10,417 bases of DNA, taken from positions 1 through 10,417 of the forward strand of contig CALBGF010000239.1 of NCBI GenBank assembly GCA_937893635.1. The letters run 5' to 3'. Shown piece after piece: positions 1 through 6,315 of the stretch (positions are counted from its first letter, which is position 1; each line of letters begins with the position of its first letter). The DNA comes from an uncultured Mollicutes bacterium. GTDB taxonomy: Bacteria > Bacillota_I > Bacilli_A > RFN20 > CAG-826. The position numbers were made by a program, and so were the translations under genes. The notes beneath the pieces were generated by a model. The model ran no database searches. It worked only from the letters and a program-made list of their open reading frames with translations, and was not told where the DNA came from.

Positions 1-1562
1 CCTTTATAGTTAACTTGATTTACAACGTGACAGTTCTTAGAAAGTTTGAAAATATAATCGCCTTTATCAAGTTCATAACCTTTATGACCATTGTTATTTT
101 TGTCATAGCAATCGTAAGAAGCAATGTCATACATATCAATAGTTATTTTAATAGTTTCACTTGCACCTGGTTCGAGTTCATTTGTTTTACCATAAGTCAC
201 AAGTTCAACAGAACTCTTTTCAATTTCGCCATTAATATAAGGAGCAGTGCCGAAGATTTCAACAACATCTTTTCCTTTAATTTCACCAGTGTTTTTTACT
301 GTGACAGTAAATTCAATTTTAGAATCTTCTTTAATTGCGGCGCCTTTATTAACACTTACGTCATCAACTTTAATATCATCGACAGTCCATTCAAAGTCAG
401 TATAAGAAAGTCCATGTCCAAATGGGTATTGAACAACGCCATCATAGCCTTTTTCATATCCGTTTGCAGCAGTCCACATTCCCATTGTATCAGCAGTTTC
501 ATACCACTTATATCCGATATAAATACCTGCAACTTTATCTAAATAACTTCCTTCAGATGCCCATATAGGTGTATTCCAAATTACTGATGGGTTAGTGTAT
601 AAGTCATAAGCAAAAGTATCCACTAATCTTCCAGATGGAGTAGCGTCTCCATATAATAGTTTTGGCAACGAACTTGCACCACGTGTTCCAGTATAACCAA
701 CATACATACAAGCATCAATTCCTGGAATAGTTTCAAGTAATCCGAGTTCCATTTGGTTACAATTGTTAATTAAAACAATTACTTTTTCAAAATTTGCACC
801 AAGATAAGTTAATAATGATTCTTCTTCAGTAGATAGTTCAAGGTAATGACGACTATTGTCTGTTGTTTTACCTTTTGGACCTTCTTTAGGCTGATTAGTA
901 GGGTTACTACCACCTTCACCACATAAACGAGAAATAACCATTATTGCGGTATCAGAATAACTTTTTGCATTATTAAGAAGAGTATCAGAATAATATGATT
1001 TGTCATTGATATCTGGTTCTACAAGATAATTAGCATCTTTAATATTGCCAACCTTTAATCCTCGACCTAAGTAGTATGGTTTAAAGTAATTATGATACAT
1101 ATCATATAAGTCTCTATTATATTCAATACCGTAATCATCTAATGCGTCATATAAATCTACATTTTTGCTAAAATCATCATCTTCAGGTAAAACACCGCCA
1201 GAACCGACTTTGTCACCACCGGTACCATAAATCCAGTCAATGGAATGCCATCCAAATACATTTACTTTTGGTGTGTCTTCTTTACTTAATGGAAGGGTTT
1301 TGTTGTCATTCTTTAAAAGAACACTACCTTCTTCAACAATAGAAGCAGACATTTTTTGTCCTTTAACGGATGTTTGTTCTAATTCGGTTTTATCAACAAT
1401 TGGTTGAACAAGTAAACTATTTATTTCTGGTTCATAAAAGAATGCGATTTTTGTTCCAACAGCAAGTATTGTAACCATAGCAATGCTTGCAACATATTTA
1501 ATTGTTAATGATGAAAAACCTTTTTTCTTTACAATATTATGAAATTTGTCTTTGAAATTCAT
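1..1562 (-). CDS. Membrane-anchored glycoside hydrolase family 3 protein, C-domain first (partial)
   Basis: The first 520 codons are present and the frame runs off the left edge. A basic N-terminus and a hydrophobic segment at about residues 20-42 (IKYVASIAMVTILAVGTKIA) suggest a membrane anchor or uncleaved signal. Residues 70-385 match the GH3 C-terminal (alpha/beta sandwich) domain: VEEGSVLLKNDNKTLPL at 76-92, NVFGWHS at 101-107, SRLCGEGGSN at 211-220, LYGDATPSGRLVDTFAYD at 303-320 and YPFGHGLSYTDFEW at 379-392. A fibronectin III-like domain follows (about 395-510). Glu216 in GEG is the likely acid/base, by analogy with other GH3 enzymes. The GH3 N-domain carrying the Asp nucleophile is not upstream, so it should lie beyond the left edge, giving the reversed domain order known from some Butyrivibrio and Ruminococcus beta-glucosidases. 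The start is chosen by AAAGGAG seven bases before ATG. The gene follows the 660-residue protein after 28 bases and is probably its operon partner. The family is clear; the substrate (beta-glucoside or similar) is inferred. Confidence 0.9.
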   Translation of the reverse strand, partial: MNFKDKFHNIVKKKGFSSLTIKYVASIAMVTILAVGTKIAFFYEPEINSLLVQPIVDKTELEQTSVKGQKMSASIVEEGSVLLKNDNKTLPLSKEDTPKVNVFGWHSIDWIYGTGGDKVGSGGVLPEDDDFSKNVDLYDALDDYGIEYNRDLYDMYHNYFKPYYLGRGLKVGNIKDANYLVEPDINDKSYYSDTLLNNAKSYSDTAIMVISRLCGEGGSNPTNQPKEGPKGKTTDNSRHYLELSTEEESLLTYLGANFEKVIVLINNCNQMELGLLETIPGIDACMYVGYTGTRGASSLPKLLYGDATPSGRLVDTFAYDLYTNPSVIWNTPIWASEGSYLDKVAGIYIGYKWYETADTMGMWTAANGYEKGYDGVVQYPFGHGLSYTDFEWTVDDIKVDDVSVNKGAAIKEDSKIEFTVTVKNTGEIKGKDVVEIFGTAPYINGEIEKSSVELVTYGKTNELEPGASETIKITIDMYDIASYDCYDKNNNGHKGYELDKGDYIFKLSKNCHVVNQVNYK

Positions 1563-1590
1563 GAAAATTCTCCTTTAAAATTTTGTTTTA

Positions 1591-3573
1591 TTAATTGTTT
1601 TCTTGCTCAAATGTTATTTTACAAGTATTACCATAAGAAAGTAATACATTACCATCTGCAGAAGTTATTTTATTACTAGCATTAGTGGCATTTTTAGGAT
1701 AATATACTTTGGCATTATTAGCTGTATTAAAGTGTCCAATTGTGTATGCTCCACCAGAAACTGAAACTCTACTTGTATCCGCTAAATAAATAGCAGATTC
1801 TGCTTTGGCAAAGCAAATGCCTGTTTTTCCACTTGCAGCAGTAATGGTTACATTACCAAATAAACGTAAATTGCCTGTATTAGCAACATTAATAGCGTCA
1901 TCATTTGTGGCTATAACACTCAAAGTAGAACCATTTTCAACAAACATATTTGTTGTTTTAATTGAACCATTTACTGTTAAAACACCCTCATTAATTACAT
2001 TAATATTATCTACTGATAAAGTACTATTAGAGGCATAATTTGCACCATCTATTATTAATTCTTTGGTAATTAACTTTGATGTTTCAATATTAGCATTTTT
2101 ACCTTTTAAAGTTAAATTGTTAACAGTTAAATCACCAATTTTAAACTTTCTATTTTCAATTATTAAACTATCAAGTTTTGAAGCAAGTTGATTTATTTCT
2201 AATGTGGCATTACCAGTGATTTTTAAAGAAGGTAGTGCATTACTATTAAGCATTGAAAGATTAGGTGCAGTAGTATCTTCATTAATTGTAAAAACATAAA
2301 CGCCATTAATATATGCACCAGTAATTTCTTTTTTTGCAAGACGCCAGTTAATATCAACATTGTTATAGTCAGTCCAACTAAATGTAAGAGTATCAGCACT
2401 TATTTCTTTCATAAATACAATTTTACTATATTCCTTGTGTGTGAAATAAGCTACACCTGCTTTACCATTGTTATATTTATATTCACTACCATCTTCAGCT
2501 TTTTGCACGTAACTATAGTTGCTCGCATTAAGAATAGGAAGTGTAACTTCTTTATCATCGATAATAGCGGTTCCGGTTTCTTGATATGTTGGTTCTTTAA
2601 TAATAAGATATCCATTTGTTTGATAATCTTTAAGAGTTTTTGCTCCAGCACCATAACAATAAAGTGATTTTGCAAGTGTTTTCATTGCTTCATTATCACT
2701 TTTTTGCATACGAGCGGCGTAGTCGTTAATAGAATATTTAAGTGTTTGAGTATTATCGCCATCTTTTAATGTAACAATATATTGCTTACTAAAATCAAGA
2801 GCGTAAATACCAGTAAGTGCATAAGTATAAATACCTGTCTCATCATCATAAACAAGTTCTGAAGTTACATCGTTTTCTTCAATACTAATAGTAGCGGTAT
2901 CACTTGCCTTTTTAAATCCAAAATTAATAGATGGAAGTGAATCAAATTTTACAGTAGCACTATAAATTTGAGTATCATCCGCAAACTTGTTAGATAAACT
3001 CATTTTATCTTCATTTGCATAAGTTGTGCCTGGTGTAGCACTAACTTCTCCACCATTTAAGTATGCGCTTGCGGCTTCTCCATAATAAACAAGATCTTTA
3101 GCAACTCTTTTATATGCTTCTGAGTATGATCCGTTAATAATCTCATTAAGATATGAAAGAACGCTATAATTAGATCCCACTAATTGGTCATTTACTTTAA
3201 TAGAGAAACTAGCGTCTAGATATTGTGGAGTAACTTCGTCGTAAACGAATTCCCATTTATCATCTACTTTGTTACCTTCAACGATTTTGTTATTTAGAAG
3301 ACCAGTTTCACTTTCAAAAGTTGCAGTAGCTTTTGCAATAGAAGAATCAAGAGTAACATAATATTTTACGACTATGCTATCTGTTAACACTACTTGAAAG
3401 TCAGCAGTGTTGGTGCTTTTTCTTTGCATGTGTAGAGTTGGTAATGCTACTTCGTTATTATCAACGCTAACGGTTTTCTTTTGTGTACTTGTGTCAGATA
3501 CAATTGTTGCACCAAGTGCAATATTGGATATCAACATTAATGCAACTAAAAATTTGTTTTTTAAAGTTTTCAT
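1591..3573 (-). CDS. Large secreted protein with tandem YGxxA-type units and a repetitive beta-rich tail
   Basis: I do not recognise a named family. The 660 residues begin with a signal peptide (KNK, then a hydrophobic stretch to about residue 19, with likely cleavage after LGA at 20-22). Two related units follow. Each ends in a tyrosine/serine start and a helical stretch with YGxxA: YSVLSYLNEI...LVYYGEAASAYL (136-172) and YSINDYAARM...LYCYGAGAKTL (280-314). A short segment is also duplicated: VDNNEVALPTL (37-47) and IDDKEVTLPIL (338-348). Residues about 450-610 are rich in N, T, S, V and I with evenly spaced short strands, suggesting a beta-helix or adhesin-like fold. No LPxTG motif or C-terminal membrane segment is seen, so it is probably released or held at the wall by other means. 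A strong AGGAGG sits seven bases before ATG. It is the middle gene between the 50-residue peptide (24-base gap) and the GH3 gene (28-base gap), suggesting a role at the cell surface in carbohydrate use or attachment; this is inference. Confidence 0.85.
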   Translation of the reverse strand: MKTLKNKFLVALMLISNIALGATIVSDTSTQKKTVSVDNNEVALPTLHMQRKSTNTADFQVVLTDSIVVKYYVTLDSSIAKATATFESETGLLNNKIVEGNKVDDKWEFVYDEVTPQYLDASFSIKVNDQLVGSNYSVLSYLNEIINGSYSEAYKRVAKDLVYYGEAASAYLNGGEVSATPGTTYANEDKMSLSNKFADDTQIYSATVKFDSLPSINFGFKKASDTATISIEENDVTSELVYDDETGIYTYALTGIYALDFSKQYIVTLKDGDNTQTLKYSINDYAARMQKSDNEAMKTLAKSLYCYGAGAKTLKDYQTNGYLIIKEPTYQETGTAIIDDKEVTLPILNASNYSYVQKAEDGSEYKYNNGKAGVAYFTHKEYSKIVFMKEISADTLTFSWTDYNNVDINWRLAKKEITGAYINGVYVFTINEDTTAPNLSMLNSNALPSLKITGNATLEINQLASKLDSLIIENRKFKIGDLTVNNLTLKGKNANIETSKLITKELIIDGANYASNSTLSVDNINVINEGVLTVNGSIKTTNMFVENGSTLSVIATNDDAINVANTGNLRLFGNVTITAASGKTGICFAKAESAIYLADTSRVSVSGGAYTIGHFNTANNAKVYYPKNATNASNKITSADGNVLLSYGNTCKITFEQENN

Positions 3574-3597
3574 TTGTTTTCCTCCTAGTTATTCTAA

Positions 3598-3750
3598 TTA
3601 AAGACTTTCATCTACTCCGCTAAAGACGTCTGTTTCGCCAAAGAAAGTATTATCTTTGTTATCGTCTCCACCAGAACTTGTCATAATTACATCGTCCATG
3701 TGAATTGAAACTATTTCTATTTCACATCGAGTATAAGTTTTCTTTTCCAT
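3598..3750 (-). CDS. Small acidic peptide of 50 residues, first gene of the surface/GH3 operon
   Basis: The product begins MEKKTYTRCEIEIVSIHMDD and continues with VIMTSSGGDDNKDN. This is the pattern of short uncharacterised Firmicutes proteins that start with basic residues and a tyrosine, then xEIEIV, DDVI and TS(S)GG, and end in an acidic tail. The family resemblance is from memory; I know of no assigned function. The last 24 residues carry many D and E, no cysteine and no lysine or arginine except K32. There is no signal peptide or membrane segment. The frame stays open upstream to an ATG at 3864, but that start has no ribosome binding site and lies upstream of the promoter; the ATG at 3750 has AAGGAAGG nine bases before it. 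The gene precedes the secreted 660-residue protein by 24 bases. It could be a peptide signal, a regulator or a substrate of an exporter, but nothing in the sequence decides between these. Confidence 0.75.
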   Translation of the reverse strand: MEKKTYTRCEIEIVSIHMDDVIMTSSGGDDNKDNTFFGETDVFSGVDESL

Positions 3751-3759
3751 TTTTGTATT

Positions 3760-3767
3760 CCTTCCTT
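3760..3767 (-). promoter_or_regulatory. Ribosome binding site fixing the start of the 50-residue peptide
   Basis: AAGGAAGG on the minus strand, nine bases before the ATG at 3750. It favours this internal start over the upstream in-frame ATG at 3864. Confidence 0.75.
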
Positions 3768-3806
3768 TGAAAAGTATTTTTAGGGCGTAGTTACCCCTTT
3801 TTTGTA

Positions 3807-3834
3807 TTTTTATTAAAACGCTTTCATTTGTCAA
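3807..3834 (-). promoter_or_regulatory. Promoter of the peptide/secreted protein/GH3 operon
   Basis: A perfect -35 TTGACA (3829-3834 on the minus strand) is followed after 16 bases by TAAAAA (3807-3812), a weak -10; AAAAAT one base further is an alternative. The start of transcription would be near 3800, giving a leader of about 50 bases. The promoter lies just downstream of the terminator of the kinase gene, which marks a separate transcription unit. Confidence 0.6.
3813..3826 (-). promoter_or_regulatory. cre-like site (CcpA/LacI-family operator)
   Basis: The minus strand reads TGAAAGCGTTTTAA. It matches the catabolite responsive element consensus WTGNAANCGNWNNCW (counting the preceding A at 3827) except at the C near the end. 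It occupies the spacer between -35 and -10, a position where binding would block RNA polymerase. This fits carbon-source control of an operon with a glycoside hydrolase. A LacI-family regulator other than CcpA could use the same site; no such gene is in the window. Confidence 0.6.
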
Positions 3835-3843
3835 CACGCGTGT
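3834..3843. repeat. 10-bp perfect palindrome beside the -35 box
   Basis: ACACGCGTGT is a perfect dyad that overlaps the outer base of the TTGACA -35 element of the peptide operon. Its high GC content stands out in this AT-rich DNA. It could be an operator half or a chance palindrome. Confidence 0.35.
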
Positions 3844-3926
3844 CGCAGATGGTTGTAGCATCATCGAATTTGGTTAGAAAAAATGCAAATTTTAATGTTA
3901 TTAAGCGCTAACAAGATGTCTAAACT

Positions 3927-3955
3927 AAAAAAACGGAATGGTTAATACATCCCGT
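3927..3955 (-). terminator. Rho-independent terminator of the regulator/kinase operon
   Basis: On the minus strand ACGGGATG pairs with CATTCCGT (8 pairs, one of them G-U) across the 7-base loop TATTAAC. A run of T follows directly (3927-3932). It lies 29 bases beyond the stop of the kinase gene. The opposite strand has no T run after the stem, so it acts in one direction only. Confidence 0.85.
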
Positions 3956-3984
3956 CTCAAAGTGATAAAAAACTTAATAAAATT

Positions 3985-5319
3985 TTATCTAAAGATAACA
4001 ATGCTTAATTGGAATATGTCTTTGTTAGTATCTACACGCATTACTCCATCGTAGCGTGAAACAATTTCTCTTATGCTTTTTAAACCATAGCCATGATAAG
4101 AAGTGTCACCTTTAGTTGTTATCGGTAACCCATCTTCCATTTTTAAAGAATCCCCAATAAAATAATTATCTTCACGAATGAGAATAGTATTTTGTTTTTC
4201 TTCGACAACAAAATTAATACAACGTTTGGTTTTATCTTTTATTATATCTACAGCCTCAACGGCATTATCAAGAATATTTCCTAGTAATGCGTACAAGTCG
4301 CCTTCTTTCATAAAATCAAGAATTTTACCATTAACAATACAAGTGAAGTCGATTCCTTTTTCTCTACAACTTAGGCTTTTTTCCGTTAGAATAATATCAA
4401 TAGTTTTGTTACCGGTAGAAATTTCTGCATCATAGAATGAAATGAGTTGTTGCATTTCATCAATTGTTTCCTTGTCTACGCTTCTAGCTCCACCTAAATC
4501 TCGAATTTTATGACGAAAATCATGACATTTGATATTAATTAAGTCAATTGTTTCTTTGCGTATTTGGAAGTGTTTTTGTTGTTCTTCATAAAGCCTTGAA
4601 ATAAATTCCATTTCATGCTCAATATCTTTACTTTTTATCATGCTTGTTTGTAAGCATAAAAGCGTAATACAAAGAAGCATGCTAATTACATAGTAAATAA
4701 CTTGTACAAAATTAGAAACATTCTTTTCAAATCTAAACATATCGGAAATTATTATATCTGCGACAAGCGCAAATCCGGTAAATCCAATAACAACAGGGCT
4801 TTTAAAAGATAAATTTCCTTCTTTACCGATGCGTGGCTTTAAAATTGTTTGCATAGCAATTAAAACAACAACAAAATAAATAGAGGCATAAACAACAAAA
4901 CTAAAAGCAGTCATTCCACCTATGTTTCTAAGAGAAATTTGCGTATTTTCATAAGCAAGACTAATAAATGCATTGGAATCAAATAATGTTACATTAACAA
5001 GAGAAAATAGCAAAAATGCAATATGTTGCACAGTATATGCGGCAATACCACAAAATAAGATGTTAATAAAATTCACCTTATAACACATAATAAGACCAAT
5101 TATTGTGACAATAAAAAATGAAATGAACATTATTGATGAAGAAAACCAGGTATTAACTAATTTAGATGGATAAAATACCGCGATAGCGTAACATAACAAA
5201 ATTGCAATTGGAGCAAGATAGTGGATACCTTTTCTTTTTGGATAATGAGATGTAAGCACTAATTCGGCAATAATAAGTTCTGTCATAAAAATTATTTTAT
5301 AAAGGGATAACCAACTCAT
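3985..5319 (-). CDS. AgrC-like sensor histidine kinase (GHKL ATPase)
   Basis: The 444-residue protein has an N-terminal half of about six hydrophobic membrane segments (roughly residues 5-22, 34-50, 59-80, 86-110, 138-160 and 175-224, the last region probably two). A short coiled linker leads to the phosphoacceptor region INIKCHDFRHKIRDL (261-275), with His266 as the likely phosphorylated residue. The ATPase domain has the N box LLGNILDNAVEA (345-356) and a glycine box HGYGLKSI (409-416). The D box typical of other kinases is not evident, as expected for the HPK10/AgrC-ComD group. Members of this group usually sense secreted peptides through the membrane domain. ATG is preceded by GAGGTGA, which overlaps the TGA stop of the response regulator; the genes are 12 bases apart, so translation is likely coupled. 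The ligand is unknown, and no agrB or agrD homologue is in the window. Confidence 0.9.
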   Translation of the reverse strand: MSWLSLYKIIFMTELIIAELVLTSHYPKRKGIHYLAPIAILLCYAIAVFYPSKLVNTWFSSSIMFISFFIVTIIGLIMCYKVNFINILFCGIAAYTVQHIAFLLFSLVNVTLFDSNAFISLAYENTQISLRNIGGMTAFSFVVYASIYFVVVLIAMQTILKPRIGKEGNLSFKSPVVIGFTGFALVADIIISDMFRFEKNVSNFVQVIYYVISMLLCITLLCLQTSMIKSKDIEHEMEFISRLYEEQQKHFQIRKETIDLINIKCHDFRHKIRDLGGARSVDKETIDEMQQLISFYDAEISTGNKTIDIILTEKSLSCREKGIDFTCIVNGKILDFMKEGDLYALLGNILDNAVEAVDIIKDKTKRCINFVVEEKQNTILIREDNYFIGDSLKMEDGLPITTKGDTSYHGYGLKSIREIVSRYDGVMRVDTNKDIFQLSIVIFR

Positions 5320-5331
5320 TATTTAATCACC

Positions 5332-6072
5332 TCAAATTTTATAACTTCCAAAAGAAATATATTCGGCGATTGCAGACAAAAACTCATTACGACGTCTTCT
5401 TGAGATTTTTATTTTATCGTTTCCAACAAAACAATCTTCCTTATTTATCTTGGTAACAAATCTTAAATTAATAAGATAACTTTGATCACACATAAAAAAT
5501 CCATAGGGACTGAGCTTTTCACACACTGTTTTCATAGATCCATCTCTTGTGACAAAATCACCATCCGTAGTGTGATATGTAATGCGATGGTTATATACTT
5601 CCACATACTTAATTTCTGAAGCATTAATAATTTTTTCAAAGCATCCACTATGATTTTCTTCTCGGATTGTTAATATTATTTTTTGATCAGATATATTTTT
5701 TATTCTATTAATGGCTCGATCTATTTTTAATACAAAATTATCGTAATCAATAGGCTTAACCATAAAGTTAAATGCTTGAACTTCATAACTTTCAAGAGCG
5801 TATTGTGAAAGATTTGTTACAAAGAATAGAAGTGCTTGATCATCTTTTTTACGAATGATTTTTGCTGCTTCCATACCGTTTGTACCAGGCATTTCAATAT
5901 CAAGAAATATCATTTGATAACACCCAGGGTTAAATATTTTTAAAAATTCATCAGCAGTGGGAAAGTGTTTGGTTTCTATTGCTAAGCCATTATCAATTTT
6001 ATAGCGTGTGATAAAAGCTTGCAATTCACTTGCACAATCAATGTCATCTTCGATAATGGCTATTTTAATCAT
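5332..6072 (-). CDS. LytTR-family response regulator
   Basis: The 246-residue protein is a two-domain AgrA/LytR-type regulator. The receiver domain (1-125) has the acidic pocket IIEDD (6-10), the phosphoacceptor Asp58 in IFLDIEMPGTNG (55-66), Thr86 and Lys106 in VKPID. The C-terminal LytTR DNA-binding domain (about 135-240) shows IKYVEVYNHRITYHTTDG (154-171), YGFFMCDQSYLINLRFV (190-206) and the basic ISRRRRNEF segment (223-231). It should receive phosphate from the kinase encoded immediately downstream and act on transcription; its targets are not shown by the sequence. The start has GGGGGAG five bases before ATG. A receiver plus LytTR protein of about 240-250 residues is the usual length. 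The stop is TGA. Confidence 0.93.
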   Translation of the reverse strand: MIKIAIIEDDIDCASELQAFITRYKIDNGLAIETKHFPTADEFLKIFNPGCYQMIFLDIEMPGTNGMEAAKIIRKKDDQALLFFVTNLSQYALESYEVQAFNFMVKPIDYDNFVLKIDRAINRIKNISDQKIILTIREENHSGCFEKIINASEIKYVEVYNHRITYHTTDGDFVTRDGSMKTVCEKLSPYGFFMCDQSYLINLRFVTKINKEDCFVGNDKIKISRRRRNEFLSAIAEYISFGSYKI

Positions 6073-6101
6073 ACATACTCCCCCGCTTACTTATTTTTTT
6101 T

Positions 6102-6110
6102 ATTTTAGCA
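6102..6110 (-). promoter_or_regulatory. Possible extended -10 promoter close to the response regulator
   Basis: The minus strand reads TGCTAAAAT, an extended -10 (TGn then TAAAAT at 6102-6107). There is only a weak -35 upstream (CTAACA-like). It would give a leader of about 20 bases and is an alternative to the stronger-looking promoter near 6210-6237. Confidence 0.3.
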
Positions 6111-6197
6111 TATTTTTTTAAGAGTGTTAGTAATTTTATTGCCATTACACTATGTTAAATTTTGCCTTTTTTATTTTTGTTAAGTAAACGAAAAAAT

Positions 6198-6219
6198 TAA
6201 ATATGAATATTCATATTTA
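6198..6219. repeat. 22-bp perfect palindrome over the regulator promoter
   Basis: The 11-base half TAAATATGAAT is followed directly by its exact reverse complement, with no spacer. It is pure AT except for one G/C pair per half. It covers the candidate -10 of the response regulator operon and is the longest perfect dyad I noticed in the window. LytTR proteins usually bind direct repeats, so another regulator would be the more natural partner. Confidence 0.6.
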
Positions 6220-6237
6220 TATGCAAAATTATGTCAA
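6210..6237 (-). promoter_or_regulatory. Candidate promoter of the regulator/kinase operon
   Basis: A perfect -35 TTGACA (6232-6237) is followed after 16 bases by TATGAA (6210-6215), a fair -10. The leader would be about 130 bases. The -10 lies inside a 22-bp palindrome, so this promoter could be controlled by a repressor or by autoregulation. Confidence 0.5.
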
Positions 6238-6315
6238 AACATAAAAAACAGCGGATATATAAAAAATAAAAAATTATTTTTGTTTTATTGCTTTAATGCT
6301 TGAATTTTGAGTTCA

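Noticed and set aside
15..542. A 175-codon plus-strand open frame
   Set aside because: It is antisense to the GH3 gene, has no ribosome binding site, and its F/I/N/S-rich product is what reverse reading of AT-rich coding sequence gives. The shorter plus-strand frames inside the 660-residue protein, kinase and exporter genes were rejected for the same reason.
3598..3750. Classical double-glycine bacteriocin or pheromone leader in the 50-residue peptide
   Set aside because: GG occurs at residues 27-28, but position -4 is serine rather than hydrophobic and -12 is His. The nearby ABC exporters also lack the C39 peptidase domain that would cut such a leader.
3783..3799. Leader hairpin AGGG...CCCT in the peptide operon
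   Set aside because: Only four pairs form around a nine-base loop, too weak to call an attenuator or riboswitch.
3751..3864. N-terminal extension of the 50-residue peptide from an ATG at 3864
   Set aside because: It would start upstream of the TTGACA promoter, has no ribosome binding site, and the added residues look like translated non-coding DNA. The internal ATG has AAGGAAGG at good spacing.
3751..3920. LytTR-type direct-repeat binding sites before the peptide operon
   Set aside because: I looked for spaced copies of the GTTN[AG][TG]-type core and found no convincing pair, so direct control of this operon by the neighbouring regulator is not shown.
6262..6281. Hairpin AAAAATAA/TTATTTTT downstream of the exporter operon as a terminator
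   Set aside because: All eight pairs are A-T, so the stem is too weak, and such pairings are expected by chance in this AT-rich gap.
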